Assembly (NCBI RefSeq): GCF_963667555.1
Contig: NZ_OY763421.1
Location: forward strand, 2,683,562-2,747,561
DNA length: 64,000 nt
From: an uncultured Methanolobus sp.
GTDB taxonomy: Archaea > Halobacteriota > Methanosarcinia > Methanosarcinales > Methanosarcinaceae
Direction: 5' to 3'
The first letter of the stretch is position 1. Each line of letters opens with the position of its first letter. The position numbers and the translations under genes are program-made. The notes below the pieces were generated by a model. The model saw nothing but the letters and a program-made list of their open reading frames with translations, made no database searches and was not told the DNA's origin. Shown piece by piece: positions 46,707 to 56,577 of this stretch.

Positions 46707-46979
46707 ATGGAAACATCCTTTATAATTCTTATGTATCTGTTGCTGGTAAATGTTATCGGATTTTACCTGATGTGGGCAGACAAAAGAAAAGCAAAAAAAA
46801 GTGCATTCAGGGTTCCTGAAAAGACCCTGTTCATGGTTGCGATAATAGGTGGCAGCGTAGGTTCTATTGCAGGAATGTACCGTTTCAGGCATAAGACAAA
46901 ACACTCCTCTTTTACAATAGGAATGCCTCTTATACTGTTGATCCAGATCTATGTTCTGATACGCTTTATGCTGCCATAA
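46707..46979 (+). CDS. DUF1294 family membrane protein
   Basis: The 90-aa protein has three hydrophobic segments and the family blocks YLMWADKRKAKKSAFRVPE, IGGSVGSIAGMY and FRHKTKHSSF. DUF1294 proteins are small inner-membrane proteins of unknown function, found in bacteria and archaea. It is a single gene, convergent with the next. Confidence 0.88.
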   Translation: METSFIILMYLLLVNVIGFYLMWADKRKAKKSAFRVPEKTLFMVAIIGGSVGSIAGMYRFRHKTKHSSFTIGMPLILLIQIYVLIRFMLP

Positions 46980-47002
46980 TACGTTTAAAAAAGGGATGGA
47001 AC

Positions 47003-47362
47003 TTAGAACTCCAGTCTTTCCATCTCTTTAAGGACTTCAGGGCTGATATTGGTAAAATTCTGTATTCCATTGGTCCAGGCCGCTATCATCATTACGTCTT
47101 TTATTTCCTGTGCGGTCACGCCATATTTCTTAAGTCTCTGGAGGATCTTAACCGCACTTTCTGTTTTCTGGCTGGAGCATGCGATTGCAAATACCAGGAG
47201 ATGTTTCTGCTTTTTGGAAAGTCCGCCTTCTCTTTCATCCCATACGGAATTGTAAAAACCTGCCACAGCTTCAGCGAAATTATCGTCCATCTTTTTTGCA
47301 TAGGCCACAGCTCTTGGCTGGAATCCTTTCACATCTTTTGCATCCTTTGTTCCATCTGTCAT
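47003..47362 (-). CDS. Carboxymuconolactone decarboxylase family protein (Cys-poor)
   Basis: The 119-aa helical protein has the family layout (GGLSKKQKHLLVFAIACS, YGVTAQEIKDVMMIAAW). The redox C-x2-C of AhpD is reduced to a single cysteine (A-C-S-S-Q-K), so a disulphide-exchange role is unlikely. The function is unknown. Confidence 0.82.
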   Translation of the reverse strand: MTDGTKDAKDVKGFQPRAVAYAKKMDDNFAEAVAGFYNSVWDEREGGLSKKQKHLLVFAIACSSQKTESAVKILQRLKKYGVTAQEIKDVMMIAAWTNGIQNFTNISPEVLKEMERLEF

Positions 47363-47473
47363 TTCTTATCCCTTCATTTGATCTTAATTGTCTGTTTGTA
47401 TTTTTGTACTTTCAGACCTGTGAATATGATTTGGCAGGAAACGATTTAATGCTTTCTTTGCTTTTTATTTAAT

Positions 47474-47944
47474 ATGCAGGACAAAAGAAAATTCCCTGAC
47501 ATTTCCGAAAAAGGTGTTTACTGCCTTATATTCAGAAACAGGAATTGTGTTCTTGACGCAGGTAGTCTCAAAAATATCGAGTTTTCAAAAGGTTACCATG
47601 TATATGTCGGTTCTGCACTTGGCAGCGGAGGTCTGAAAAGGCTGAAAAGACACGTGCTGCTCTCACTGGAGAAAAACAAAAAACCACGCTGGCATGTGGA
47701 TTATCTCTCAGTTTCACAGGAATTTGAACTTGTCTCCGTTGTGTATTCAATAACTGACAAACCGGTTGAATGTGAGCTTGCAGAAAAACTGATGTCCGGG
47801 TTGAAAGATTCGGTCCGGGGATTTGGAGCGGGTGATTGCAGTTGTTCTTCGTATTTACTTTACAGTAAAAAACGTCCGCTCAATCTGGTAAAAGACACAT
47901 TCAATGCATCAGGCTTGAAATTTAAAGTTGCACACTTTTCATGA
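47474..47944 (+). CDS. DUF123 (GIY-YIG-like) protein
   Basis: The 156-aa protein has the DUF123/COG1833 signature KGYHVYVGSALGSGGLKRLKRH, a variant of the GIY-YIG nuclease motif with a conserved Arg, and KKPRWHVDYLS after it. A later cysteine run (GDCSCSSYL) is also typical. Nuclease function is predicted from family, not shown. Confidence 0.87.
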   Translation: MQDKRKFPDISEKGVYCLIFRNRNCVLDAGSLKNIEFSKGYHVYVGSALGSGGLKRLKRHVLLSLEKNKKPRWHVDYLSVSQEFELVSVVYSITDKPVECELAEKLMSGLKDSVRGFGAGDCSCSSYLLYSKKRPLNLVKDTFNASGLKFKVAHFS

Positions 47945-48009
47945 ATTACTCTGTAATACGGAACTAGAACACGGAAAACTTTTAATTCAGTCGCAGAGTA
48001 ACTTCCACT

Positions 48010-49062
48010 ATGTCTCTTGAAAATTACGGGATATTGAAAGGTAAACCAAAAGACTGCAGACGAGGAAAGGGCAGTAGTGCTCATTACCAGATACTTGTCG
48101 ATGATGGAAAAAATGAACACCGCATAGCTGTGAACATTAATTCAAAAGTGTCTCCGTCTGAATTGCTTTATTTTGCAGATAATAATTTCAGTCATCCTAT
48201 AATTGAAAAGCTTGTTGATCTTGAAATGGGTTACAAAAACCTTGACCGTTCATCAAGAGAGCTGCGTTTAGATTATGTCCGTGGAGGACTTTTTGATCCA
48301 TCAAAAATGGTTCCTCTGAAATGTGATGTTCCCGGTCCTTCTAATGACCTTAATGAACTGATCCAGAAATACGTGGAGAAAGCCGCTATGTATGACGGTG
48401 TTATCTATGCTTTCGGAGAAAGATGGGGTCCGGAGTCATTTTTACCAGACAGTTTCTTTGGTTTCAGACCCGGAAGCGGGATCCACGATATTCATATGAA
48501 TCAGGGAAATTCTGAAAAATGGCAGGACGATGATGCACCGTACCAGGATGGCGGTCTGCTCATCTATTTACCTGAAGAGGACCGCTGGGTTGCTATTTTC
48601 CTTGCATTCCAGTCCCAGAGCTTTAACACCGATGATATGACAGGACACAGTTTGCCTGATGTTCCAAAAGCTCCCGAAGTTTCTGAACCTTCATCTCCTG
48701 CATGTGAGATAAAAGAACCAAAAGAACCCGAGTCTGTAGAGGATGGCTCAGTGTTTATTGTAGGGGCACTTGTAAATCCTGATGGAGTGGATTCAGGTAA
48801 AGAATCAGTGACACTTTTCAATGCATCACCAAAACAAATAGACCTTGCAGGCTGGTCCATAGAAGATGCATCCGGTCGCAGGTCAAAGCTTAAAGGCAAG
48901 ATCCGTGCCGGTTCCGGTACAAGAATACTGTTCTCCGGAAAAGGGGTGATCCTTCCTAACAGTGGTGGAACTATCAGTCTTTATGATGCTCATAGCAACC
49001 TTATACATGAAGTGAAGTACAGCAGCAGAGAGGTCAGGTCCGGCTGGACTATTGTTTTCTGA
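48010..49062 (+). CDS. DUF2278 protein with C-terminal lamin-tail domain
   Basis: The 350-aa protein combines an N-terminal DUF2278/YukJ domain (about 1-220; blocks LENYGILKGKP, LDYVRGGLFD, GIHDIHMNQGN) with a C-terminal lamin-tail-like beta domain (about 245-350; LVNPDGVDSGKESVTLFN, GWSIEDASG, LPNSGGTISL). No signal peptide is visible. This domain pairing occurs in bacteria, with unknown function. It is transcribed alone. Confidence 0.85.
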   Translation: MSLENYGILKGKPKDCRRGKGSSAHYQILVDDGKNEHRIAVNINSKVSPSELLYFADNNFSHPIIEKLVDLEMGYKNLDRSSRELRLDYVRGGLFDPSKMVPLKCDVPGPSNDLNELIQKYVEKAAMYDGVIYAFGERWGPESFLPDSFFGFRPGSGIHDIHMNQGNSEKWQDDDAPYQDGGLLIYLPEEDRWVAIFLAFQSQSFNTDDMTGHSLPDVPKAPEVSEPSSPACEIKEPKEPESVEDGSVFIVGALVNPDGVDSGKESVTLFNASPKQIDLAGWSIEDASGRRSKLKGKIRAGSGTRILFSGKGVILPNSGGTISLYDAHSNLIHEVKYSSREVRSGWTIVF

Positions 49063-49177
49063 TACTTGCTGGTTTTGTTCTTTCTTTTTCCTTTTTCTTT
49101 TCTTTTTGCCTGCTGACTTTATGTGTTCCAATGATTGTCGCTATATTTTGAGGAATATTCTAAAATATACGCAACAG

Positions 49178-49200
49178 TTTTATATTTAGTACTATATATT
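49178..49200 (+). promoter_or_regulatory. TATA-like promoter with long leader for the 49309 gene
   Basis: TTTTATATTT (49178-49187) followed by ACTATATATT (49191-49200) provides two overlapping TATA-like elements. Either implies a transcript leader of roughly 80-105 nt before the ATG at 49309. The ribosome site is AGGAGAG at about 49293-49299. Confidence 0.45.
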
Positions 49201-49308
49201 CAGAGAGTAACACTCAAATGTTCTTTTTGTATTCCGTTTAATGGGAGCACATTTGTTTGAATAAAATCCGATGCAGCTGGTTAGCGGGTCAAACAGGAGA
49301 GATACAAA

Positions 49309-49749
49309 ATGACAGGACAACTAGAAAATACAGAACTCGCCGGAACTATGACTGCAGTACATAATGACATTATGGCTCACATTGGGATTACTGATGCCCA
49401 GTTAGAGAAATTGATGAAATTGTCTCAGGAAGAAGTGATCCTTGGAGCAACTAAAGATATCACTTTCAAGCTCAATGTCAAGAACGGAAAAGGTCACCAG
49501 TCTGTGTCCCAGGTGACATTTGGTATCACTATAAAAGGCGATTTTGAGATTACATTTCCTGATGAAGGAACCTGGGATATTGTTGTAAAAGATGGCAGCA
49601 GTACGATCCTGGATAAAAAGGGTGTTAAGAAAGGTGAGAAGATCAATTTTAAACACAAGACCGGTTTTAAGGCAAATATCTCACTCGATGTAAAATGGAG
49701 TGAAGTCAAAGACACAACTCTTGAAGCTAAGATACACGCATCTTATTGA
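49309..49749 (+). CDS. Hypothetical beta-rich protein (146 aa)
   Basis: This is a soluble protein with a helical N-terminus (about 1-50) and a series of alternating hydrophobic residues suggestive of a beta-sandwich (about 55-146; GDFEITFPDEGTWDIVVKD). No signal peptide, membrane helix or recognised family. It has a strong ribosome site and an unusually long leader, so it may be well expressed. It lies immediately before the left copy of a 36-bp direct repeat. Confidence 0.7.
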   Translation: MTGQLENTELAGTMTAVHNDIMAHIGITDAQLEKLMKLSQEEVILGATKDITFKLNVKNGKGHQSVSQVTFGITIKGDFEITFPDEGTWDIVVKDGSSTILDKKGVKKGEKINFKHKTGFKANISLDVKWSEVKDTTLEAKIHASY

Positions 49750-49821
49750 AAGAAAGAAGTTATTCAGGATATGTGGGAGTTTCCACATATCTTTTGCCTT
49801 ATCCATTTTCTATTGATCACT

Positions 49822-49857
49822 TCAGGTTGTCAGTCTCTTATACAAAAGCGGCAGCAT
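49822..49857 (+). repeat. Left copy of a 36-bp direct repeat, remnant of a VWA gene 3' end
   Basis: This 36-bp sequence is identical to 56542-56577 except for one base (C at 49849, T at 56569). On the minus strand it encodes MLPLLYKRLTT and a stop, exactly the C-terminus of the VWA protein. The single difference is synonymous (Pro). The flanking sequence does not match on either side. It is a headless remnant with no gene attached. Confidence 0.9.
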
Positions 49858-49976
49858 CAATACGTTATTTAAAAGCTATTTTTAATGATGAGTATGTTAT
49901 TTTTTAAGAACATGTTGTTTAAATATATTCGTAGATTTGTATTATTCTTTTCAAAAATAAGGTGGTTTAGTGCTAA

Positions 49977-49986
49977 TTTATATATA
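49977..49986 (+). promoter_or_regulatory. TATA box for the giant surface-protein gene
   Basis: TTTATATATA lies 40-49 bp upstream of the ATG at 50026, giving an expected transcript start around 50010. GGTGG just before the start serves as ribosome site. The rest of the 49750-50025 gap is AT-rich, with the direct repeat and no gene. Confidence 0.6.
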
Positions 49987-50025
49987 CAGTCCGTTACTTT
50001 CTCTGTATAATACATTGGTGGTACA

Positions 50026-53000
50026 ATGGATAAATCTAATATGATATTTTTAGGAACAATACTAATTATAGTACTATTTAGTATTGGTATCGTAAATGCA
50101 TCTGATATTGGTGTTGATACATGTTATGAGATTAGAAGCCCTGTAATTTCAAGCTTCTCAGGTACAGTAATAACACCGGAGAATTTCTCGGGATTCTGGT
50201 ATGACCTTGATGACAATATAGGTTCAGAAATTCTCACAATATCCAGCATTGCCGGAAGAAATATTCAGGAAGAAGAACTTGTTTACAGCTCATCAATTGT
50301 TCAGGTTGAATATGAAGCTGATTTTGCAAGTGAAGATTCCTCTCCAACTGCTGACACCTACCCTTTAATCAGTCTTTTTGGTGAAATATATATTCCAACA
50401 TCTGATGTTGATGCAGGAGAACTTGTAAATCTTCTTCTTGATACCGGTGATAAGTACACACTCCGGACTGTTTCTCCTCTTGAACTTCCAAATGGATATG
50501 AACTGACTGCGAAGCAGATTGATGTGGATGGTGAAAAGGTCTGGATGGAACTCTACAAGGATGGAGAACTCATTGAGGATGAAGTTGTAGATGTTTCAGT
50601 AGGTGAAGCAACTTGGGACTACGATGTTGATGTAGGCGATCAGTCTGAAGTTATTGTATTTAGATGTCTCATCACAGATGTTTTCCAGGGACAGGTAGAC
50701 AGTCTTGTAGTTGTCGAAGGTCTCTGGCTTCTGGATTATGAGGACATCCTTGAAGTAAGTTCATCTGATGAATTCGGTGAGCTTGAAGTTTACAGTGTTT
50801 CTGATAGTATTGTGATGGCCAATCCTAGCATCTTAACTCTTACTAAAGGTGAATCTATTAATCTGGCAGAGGGCCTAAAATTCAAAGTAGCAGACGATGT
50901 TATCCTCCGTTTCTATCTCATGAAAGAATGTATAGAATCAGGAACTTATCAGTTGAGAGGAAGTGTTGCAACCGGTTCATCTGCCTGGACAGCTCATAAC
51001 TTTGCAGGATTCATGTATGATCTTGATGATAATATTGGTTCTGAATCTCTTACTATTTGTGATGTTGGGGGAAGGCTCATTGAAGCACAATTCCTTCGTT
51101 ACAATGCTTCAATTGTACAGGTAGAATACGAAGCCAATTTTGCAAGTGAAGCCTCATCTATCTATAATGACACTTACCCTGTTCTGGGTCTTTTCGGTGA
51201 GCAGTATGTCTCTCTCTCAGATACCAATCCACGTGAGCTTGTGAATTTGGTTGTTGACAGCAATGACAATCATGTTCTCAGGGCAGGTTCTGCTCTTGAA
51301 TTGTCAAATGGATATGAGCTGACTGCAAAACAAATAAATGTTTCAAGAAATTTGGTTTGGATGGAGTTGTCTAAAGATGGTGTTTTCGTCGAGGATGAAG
51401 TAATTGATGTCACAGCCGGTGAAACAACCTGGGATTATGATGCAGACGTTGGAAACCAGGACGATGTCATTGTATCCAGAGTCCTTGTAACCGAGGTTTC
51501 AGAGGATGTTGAAGGTAGTTTTGTAGTCTTGAATGGTCTCTATCTAATTGACTATCAGAACATTCTTTCAATTGAACCCGGTGATGAGTTCGGAAAACTT
51601 ATGGTTGATACAATTTGGGATGCCGGTATACAAATGTGTAATTATGGTCCAATTACCCTCAGCGCTGGCAGCACAATTGAACTTGCTCCCGGTCTGAATT
51701 TACAGGTGGCAGATGACTCTGAATTGAGATATTATCCATTTGTTGAAATACACAATGACCAGGATCTTTTGGAGATAGAGTCTTTCAGCCCATCAACTAG
51801 TATCTCAGGTTATGAAAGTGCATCCAGACTTTTCGAAATAAGTCTGAACCAAATGGCAAATATAACCTGGTTCCTTGATGGTGTTAACGTACAGTTGAAT
51901 TCCTCTTGTATGGATGCTTCATACTGCACTTTACCACCTACATATGGAGAGCACACTGTCAAGGTGCTTGCTTCAAATGAAAACAATAGTGTTATACAAG
52001 AATGGGAATGGCTGGTGCAAAAAGACCCTGTGGTCGTTGATGATCTGGAGTTTAGGAGCTCTGTGATCTCAAGCTTATCTGATATAGTAATTACACCAGA
52101 GGATTTCTCAGGATTCTGGTATGATCTTGATGACGGCATTGGTTCCGAAGTTCTCACAATTTCCAGCATCGAAGGAAGAACTATCCCCGAAGGTGCGCTC
52201 AGGTATGAACCTGTAATTGTGCAGGTGGAATACGAAGCTGACTTTGCAAGCGAAGATTCCTCTCCAACAGGTGATACGTATCCAGTAATTGGTGTTTTTG
52301 GAGAGAAATACATTCCCACATCTGATGATGATGCAGGAGAAATTGTCAAACTTCTTATTGATGCAGATGATAAATACACACTCAGAGTTGGTTCCACTCT
52401 CGAACTAGCATATGGATACGAACTGACTGCGACTCAGATTGATGTAGAAGGTGACAAGGTTAATATGGAGTTGTCCAAGGATGGTGAGTTCATTGAGGAA
52501 GAAATTATTGATCTCACAATGGGCGAAGCAACATGGGATTATAAAGTAAATGTTGGCAATCAGGACGATGTAATAGTCTTCAGAGTGCTCATCACTGATG
52601 TTTTCCAGGGGCAGATAGACAGTCTTGTAGTTGTTGAAGGTCTTTGGCTTCTGGATTATGATAATGTATTAGAAATCGAGTTGGCTGATGAATTTGGTAA
52701 ACTTGAAATTGACAGTGTTTCCGATAGTATTGTAATGCTGAACCACGAACCTTTAACGATGGCTATGGGAGATATTGTTTCTCTCGCAGAAGACCTGAAA
52801 TTCAGGGTTGCTGATGACAACGATCTTCATTTCTATCTCACAAAAGAATGTACAGAATCAGGAACTTACAATTTGAGAGGAGATGTTGCTACCGGTTCAT
52901 CTGTCTGGACAGCTCAGAACTTTGCAGGATTCATGTATGATTTCAATGACGATACAAGTTCTGAATCTCTTTCCATACCCTATCTCATAGGCAGGGTAAT

Positions 53001-56000
53001 TGACGAAGATTTCCTTATTTACAATACTTCAATTGTGCAAGTGGAATACGAAGCCAATTTTGCAAGTGAAGCCTCGCCTATCTATGGTGATACTTACCCT
53101 ACTCTGGGTCTTTTTGGTGATCAATATGTCTCTCTCTCTGATACAGATTCAGGTGAGCTTGTGAAGTTACTTATTGACAGCAATGACAATCACATTCTCA
53201 GAATAGGCTCTGCATTTGAGCTTTCAAATGGTTATGAACTGACTGCAAAACAAATAGATGTAGAAGGTGACAAAGTATGGTTGGAACTATCTAAAGATGG
53301 TGTGTTTGTCGAGGATGAAGTTCTCGATTTAACATATGGAGAAGCAACATGGGATTATGACACAGATGTTGGAAGTCAGGACGATGTAATAGTATCCAGA
53401 GTCCTTGTAACCGAGGTTTCAGAGGATGCTGAGGGAAGTTTTGTAGTTATCAATGGTCTTTATCTAATTGACTATGAGGATATACTTTCAATTGGATCAG
53501 GTGATGAATTTGGTAAACTTGAAGTTGACAGTGTTTCCAATAATATTGTAATGCAGAACTCCGGTCCAATTGTTCTTCGTGCAGATGATGTAATTGAACT
53601 CGCTCCGGGTCTGTATTTGCAGGTGGCAGATGCTTCCGACTTGAGATACTATCCATTTGTAGAATACAAAATCATGGAAATACTACCCAATAATATTCCT
53701 GTGGCAACATCAATCTCTATCTCGCCCAACCCTGCTAATGAAGGTGAATCTGTCTCATTTGCAGGTAGTGGTGCCGATAGTGACGGTACGGTGACAGGAT
53801 ATTACTGGACATCAAGTATTGATGGTTGGTTAAGTGATTCAGCCAGCTTCAATACCAGCGATCTTTCTGTTGGTACTCATACAATTTACTTCCAGGTTCA
53901 GGATGATGATCGTGCCTGGTCTGATGAGATATCAGCTACTATTACCATAAACGAACTTCCAAACAATAACCCTACAGCCACAATGGTATCCATTACACCA
54001 AATGTCTCTGTTGTGGGAGAATCTATCAGTTTCAGCGGAGAAGGAAACGATTCAGATGGTAGCATCGTTGCTTACAATTGGAGGTCCAGTCTCGATGGTC
54101 AGCTAAGTACAAATCTCAGTTTCTCATCGTCATCTTTGTCCGCTGGAGAACATACGATCTACTTCAAGGTTCAGGACAACGATGGCGCCTGGTCAGATGA
54201 AGTAAGTGAAAATATCATAGTAGATGATGGAAATCCATTTGTCAACATTGATGTTGGATTCAATAGTAACATCAGTATCAATAATCCTGTAAGTATAGCT
54301 CTCAATAGCAGTGATATGTACCCTGGTGCAACTGGATTCACTATGATCAACAGCACAGGTGTTGTAATTCTGACAGAGAATGTAACTGATGCTATCGCTT
54401 CAGGTGAATACATTTTCACATGGAATGCAACCAGTCAATCAGGTGAAATACTTCCAAGCGGGGAATATTTCCTGAACCTTACAAGTACTGATGCTTTTGG
54501 ACATTCATCATCAGAAGCTATTATACTTGCAGTTGATAACACGGCACCTACAATCTCAATTGGAGATATTGCAGGTTCAACCACTCAAGGAAACCTTGTA
54601 TATTCAAACTCTGATGTGGTTGCAGAGATTCTTGCATCCGATGATGTGAACTATCTGGAATGCATCCTTAGATCGGTTAGTACAAGTTATAGCACAAGTA
54701 CAGATGCAGAATTTATCGATGGTAAATGGGTAGCTACACTTAATCTTTCATCACTCGATGAAGGAAAGTATGAGCTAACTGTAAATGCAAACGATGCGGC
54801 AAAGAATACCAACTCTACAGTGTCTGATATTCAGGTTGTAGTAGACCACACATATCCTGTTTTCATGTCAACAACTTCAAAGTATAATGATACTTACAGG
54901 AAAGTTTCTGTAACTGCTTCTGAATCTATCATTGGGTCTCCGGTTCTTGAAGTAAACTCACAGCAGATTGACCTTACACTGGAAAGTGGCAAGTGGATCG
55001 GCTATTTCCCACTGGGTACTGACAGTCTCTTCATTGTGAATGTAACAGGAAGCGACCTTGCAGGAAATATTGGTGACAGTACTTCGATGGTGCATGTTGA
55101 AACAATATCCTATGAAAATGGTCAGTGCAAGTTCAACAGCAGTGGTTCTGGTATGTCAATTGTTTTCAATGGAACAAACGGCACTACAGGTAGCATGATC
55201 TTGACAGAGAGTGCAACTCCAATGGTGAATCTGGCAAATGGCTCAATAGGTCTCTATTTCATTGATGTTGAGCTGGATGAGATTCTTGCAGGAAACATGT
55301 CAGATGCTATGATAACAATACCTGTAGATTCACTTGTCCTGCCAGATGGAATGAGCAAAGAGGATGTTTCAATCTGCTACTATAATGAATCTGCAGAAAA
55401 CTGGGATGCGTGTCCAACTTCTATAGAGATTATTGATGGAGTAGAATGCTGGACTACTTATGTCACTCACTTCTCAATGTATGGAGTTATTGCAAGTGAT
55501 ATGGTCATTCCTGTGCTTGAAAACGTAACCCCTGTCTCAGGAACTGCGTTTGCAAAAGGTACAACTTCAGTGAATATAAGGTTCAATTACAGTGATGCGC
55601 AGACCGGCATCAATGTAAGTTCTGTTGTCTTAGAGTATGATGGCAGTATAGTCAATGATTCTTCTCTTGAGATCACAGCCTCATATGCATCATATACTGC
55701 TACTAACCTGAGTTCCGGTTCGCACACTGCATCGGTAACAGTTGCAGATATGGCTGGAAATTCAGTAGTTTTCAGTACTACATTCACAATAGCCTCAGAT
55801 TCAGTAACATCTACTGGTGGCAGCGGTGGATCTTCCGGTGGTGGAACTACCGGTGAGAAGTATGAGAACGTCCTTGTAAAGGAAGTTGAAAGCATCTTTG
55901 TAAACAAGGGTTCACATGTGAGTTATGAGTTCAACGAAGAAGGCAATTCAATCTCTTCTGTAGAGTTTGATTCTCTAAAGAACTCCGGAACGATATCCAC

Positions 56001-56496
56001 TATTGTAGAAGTACTGAAGAGCAGGTCATCATTTGCAGATCTCGATGCTCCGGGAACGATCTATCAGCAAATGAACATCTGGGTTGGTAAATCCGGTTTC
56101 GTAACTTCTGAGAATGTTGAGAACCTGTTTGTCACTTTCAAGGTTGAAAGATCATGGCTTGAAGAGAATAATCTTGAAGCAAGTACAGTAAACCTATACA
56201 GGTATGCAGATGGTTCATGGAAAGCACTTCCAACATCTATCACTGAAGAAGACGATGACTTTGTTTACTTTAAGAGTCAGACTCCGGGATTCTCTCCATT
56301 TGCAATAGGGTCGGAATCAGTGGTGACTGAGACCATAGAAGATACTCAGGAATCTGTGCCTGACGTAATAGCAGAGGAAACAACAGTTGCAGACACAGAA
56401 ACAGAGCCGGAATCCAGCAGTTTCACTGGAATTTTAGTGGCGTTTGTAGCGATTCTGGTTGTTGCTGCAGTTGTTATGTACAAAAAACGGAGTTAA
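50026..56496 (+). CDS. Giant surface protein with duplicated S-layer domain pairs, PKD repeats and PGF-pre-PGF domain
   Basis: The 2156-aa protein has a signal peptide (about 1-26). Two copies of an A-B pair of Methanosarcina S-layer duplication domains follow (about 37-305 with 306-580, and 675-945 with 946-1218), separated by a short Ig-like linker. Next are two PKD-like domains (about 1222-1400), FlgD/Ig-like domains (about 1405-1900), a Gly/Ser linker (about 1930), a PGF-pre-PGF domain (about 1945-2110) and a C-terminal helix ending KKRS. The last tail lacks the P-G-F tripeptide, so it is a simple anchor rather than a clear archaeosortase signal. It is probably a cell-wall adhesin or S-layer component. 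It is flanked by 36-bp direct repeats. Confidence 0.93.
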   Translation: MDKSNMIFLGTILIIVLFSIGIVNASDIGVDTCYEIRSPVISSFSGTVITPENFSGFWYDLDDNIGSEILTISSIAGRNIQEEELVYSSSIVQVEYEADFASEDSSPTADTYPLISLFGEIYIPTSDVDAGELVNLLLDTGDKYTLRTVSPLELPNGYELTAKQIDVDGEKVWMELYKDGELIEDEVVDVSVGEATWDYDVDVGDQSEVIVFRCLITDVFQGQVDSLVVVEGLWLLDYEDILEVSSSDEFGELEVYSVSDSIVMANPSILTLTKGESINLAEGLKFKVADDVILRFYLMKECIESGTYQLRGSVATGSSAWTAHNFAGFMYDLDDNIGSESLTICDVGGRLIEAQFLRYNASIVQVEYEANFASEASSIYNDTYPVLGLFGEQYVSLSDTNPRELVNLVVDSNDNHVLRAGSALELSNGYELTAKQINVSRNLVWMELSKDGVFVEDEVIDVTAGETTWDYDADVGNQDDVIVSRVLVTEVSEDVEGSFVVLNGLYLIDYQNILSIEPGDEFGKLMVDTIWDAGIQMCNYGPITLSAGSTIELAPGLNLQVADDSELRYYPFVEIHNDQDLLEIESFSPSTSISGYESASRLFEISLNQMANITWFLDGVNVQLNSSCMDASYCTLPPTYGEHTVKVLASNENNSVIQEWEWLVQKDPVVVDDLEFRSSVISSLSDIVITPEDFSGFWYDLDDGIGSEVLTISSIEGRTIPEGALRYEPVIVQVEYEADFASEDSSPTGDTYPVIGVFGEKYIPTSDDDAGEIVKLLIDADDKYTLRVGSTLELAYGYELTATQIDVEGDKVNMELSKDGEFIEEEIIDLTMGEATWDYKVNVGNQDDVIVFRVLITDVFQGQIDSLVVVEGLWLLDYDNVLEIELADEFGKLEIDSVSDSIVMLNHEPLTMAMGDIVSLAEDLKFRVADDNDLHFYLTKECTESGTYNLRGDVATGSSVWTAQNFAGFMYDFNDDTSSESLSIPYLIGRVIDEDFLIYNTSIVQVEYEANFASEASPIYGDTYPTLGLFGDQYVSLSDTDSGELVKLLIDSNDNHILRIGSAFELSNGYELTAKQIDVEGDKVWLELSKDGVFVEDEVLDLTYGEATWDYDTDVGSQDDVIVSRVLVTEVSEDAEGSFVVINGLYLIDYEDILSIGSGDEFGKLEVDSVSNNIVMQNSGPIVLRADDVIELAPGLYLQVADASDLRYYPFVEYKIMEILPNNIPVATSISISPNPANEGESVSFAGSGADSDGTVTGYYWTSSIDGWLSDSASFNTSDLSVGTHTIYFQVQDDDRAWSDEISATITINELPNNNPTATMVSITPNVSVVGESISFSGEGNDSDGSIVAYNWRSSLDGQLSTNLSFSSSSLSAGEHTIYFKVQDNDGAWSDEVSENIIVDDGNPFVNIDVGFNSNISINNPVSIALNSSDMYPGATGFTMINSTGVVILTENVTDAIASGEYIFTWNATSQSGEILPSGEYFLNLTSTDAFGHSSSEAIILAVDNTAPTISIGDIAGSTTQGNLVYSNSDVVAEILASDDVNYLECILRSVSTSYSTSTDAEFIDGKWVATLNLSSLDEGKYELTVNANDAAKNTNSTVSDIQVVVDHTYPVFMSTTSKYNDTYRKVSVTASESIIGSPVLEVNSQQIDLTLESGKWIGYFPLGTDSLFIVNVTGSDLAGNIGDSTSMVHVETISYENGQCKFNSSGSGMSIVFNGTNGTTGSMILTESATPMVNLANGSIGLYFIDVELDEILAGNMSDAMITIPVDSLVLPDGMSKEDVSICYYNESAENWDACPTSIEIIDGVECWTTYVTHFSMYGVIASDMVIPVLENVTPVSGTAFAKGTTSVNIRFNYSDAQTGINVSSVVLEYDGSIVNDSSLEITASYASYTATNLSSGSHTASVTVADMAGNSVVFSTTFTIASDSVTSTGGSGGSSGGGTTGEKYENVLVKEVESIFVNKGSHVSYEFNEEGNSISSVEFDSLKNSGTISTIVEVLKSRSSFADLDAPGTIYQQMNIWVGKSGFVTSENVENLFVTFKVERSWLEENNLEASTVNLYRYADGSWKALPTSITEEDDDFVYFKSQTPGFSPFAIGSESVVTETIEDTQESVPDVIAEETTVADTETEPESSSFTGILVAFVAILVVAAVVMYKKRS

Positions 56497-56515
56497 TCTC
56501 CGTTTAATTTTCTTT
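56485..56515 (+). terminator. Hairpin and T-tract terminator of the surface-protein gene
   Basis: A perfect 8-bp inverted repeat, AAACGGAG (56485-56492) and CTCCGTTT (56498-56505), overlaps the stop codon (TAA at 56494-56496). It is followed by a T-rich tract containing a run of eight or more T. It separates this gene from the convergent VWA gene. Confidence 0.75.
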
Positions 56516-56541
56516 TTTTTATCTCAGATACATTTGCAAGA

Positions 56542-56577
56542 TCAGGTTGTCAGTCTCTTATACAAAAGTGGCAGCAT
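56542..56577 (+). repeat. Right copy of the 36-bp direct repeat (intact VWA gene 3' end)
   Basis: This copy holds the stop codon and last 11 codons of the VWA gene on the minus strand. Together with 49822-49857 it brackets 6.7 kb that contains only the giant surface-protein gene. Recombination between the copies would remove that gene and leave the VWA gene whole. Confidence 0.9.

Noticed and set aside
51810..52397. 195-aa ORF opposite the giant surface-protein gene
   Set aside because: It is fully inside the conserved, repeat-rich coding strand and has Ser/Thr-biased shadow composition.
50100..53700. Long internal repeats as CRISPR or mobile DNA
   Set aside because: They are diverged in-frame duplications of S-layer protein domains in an intact reading frame.
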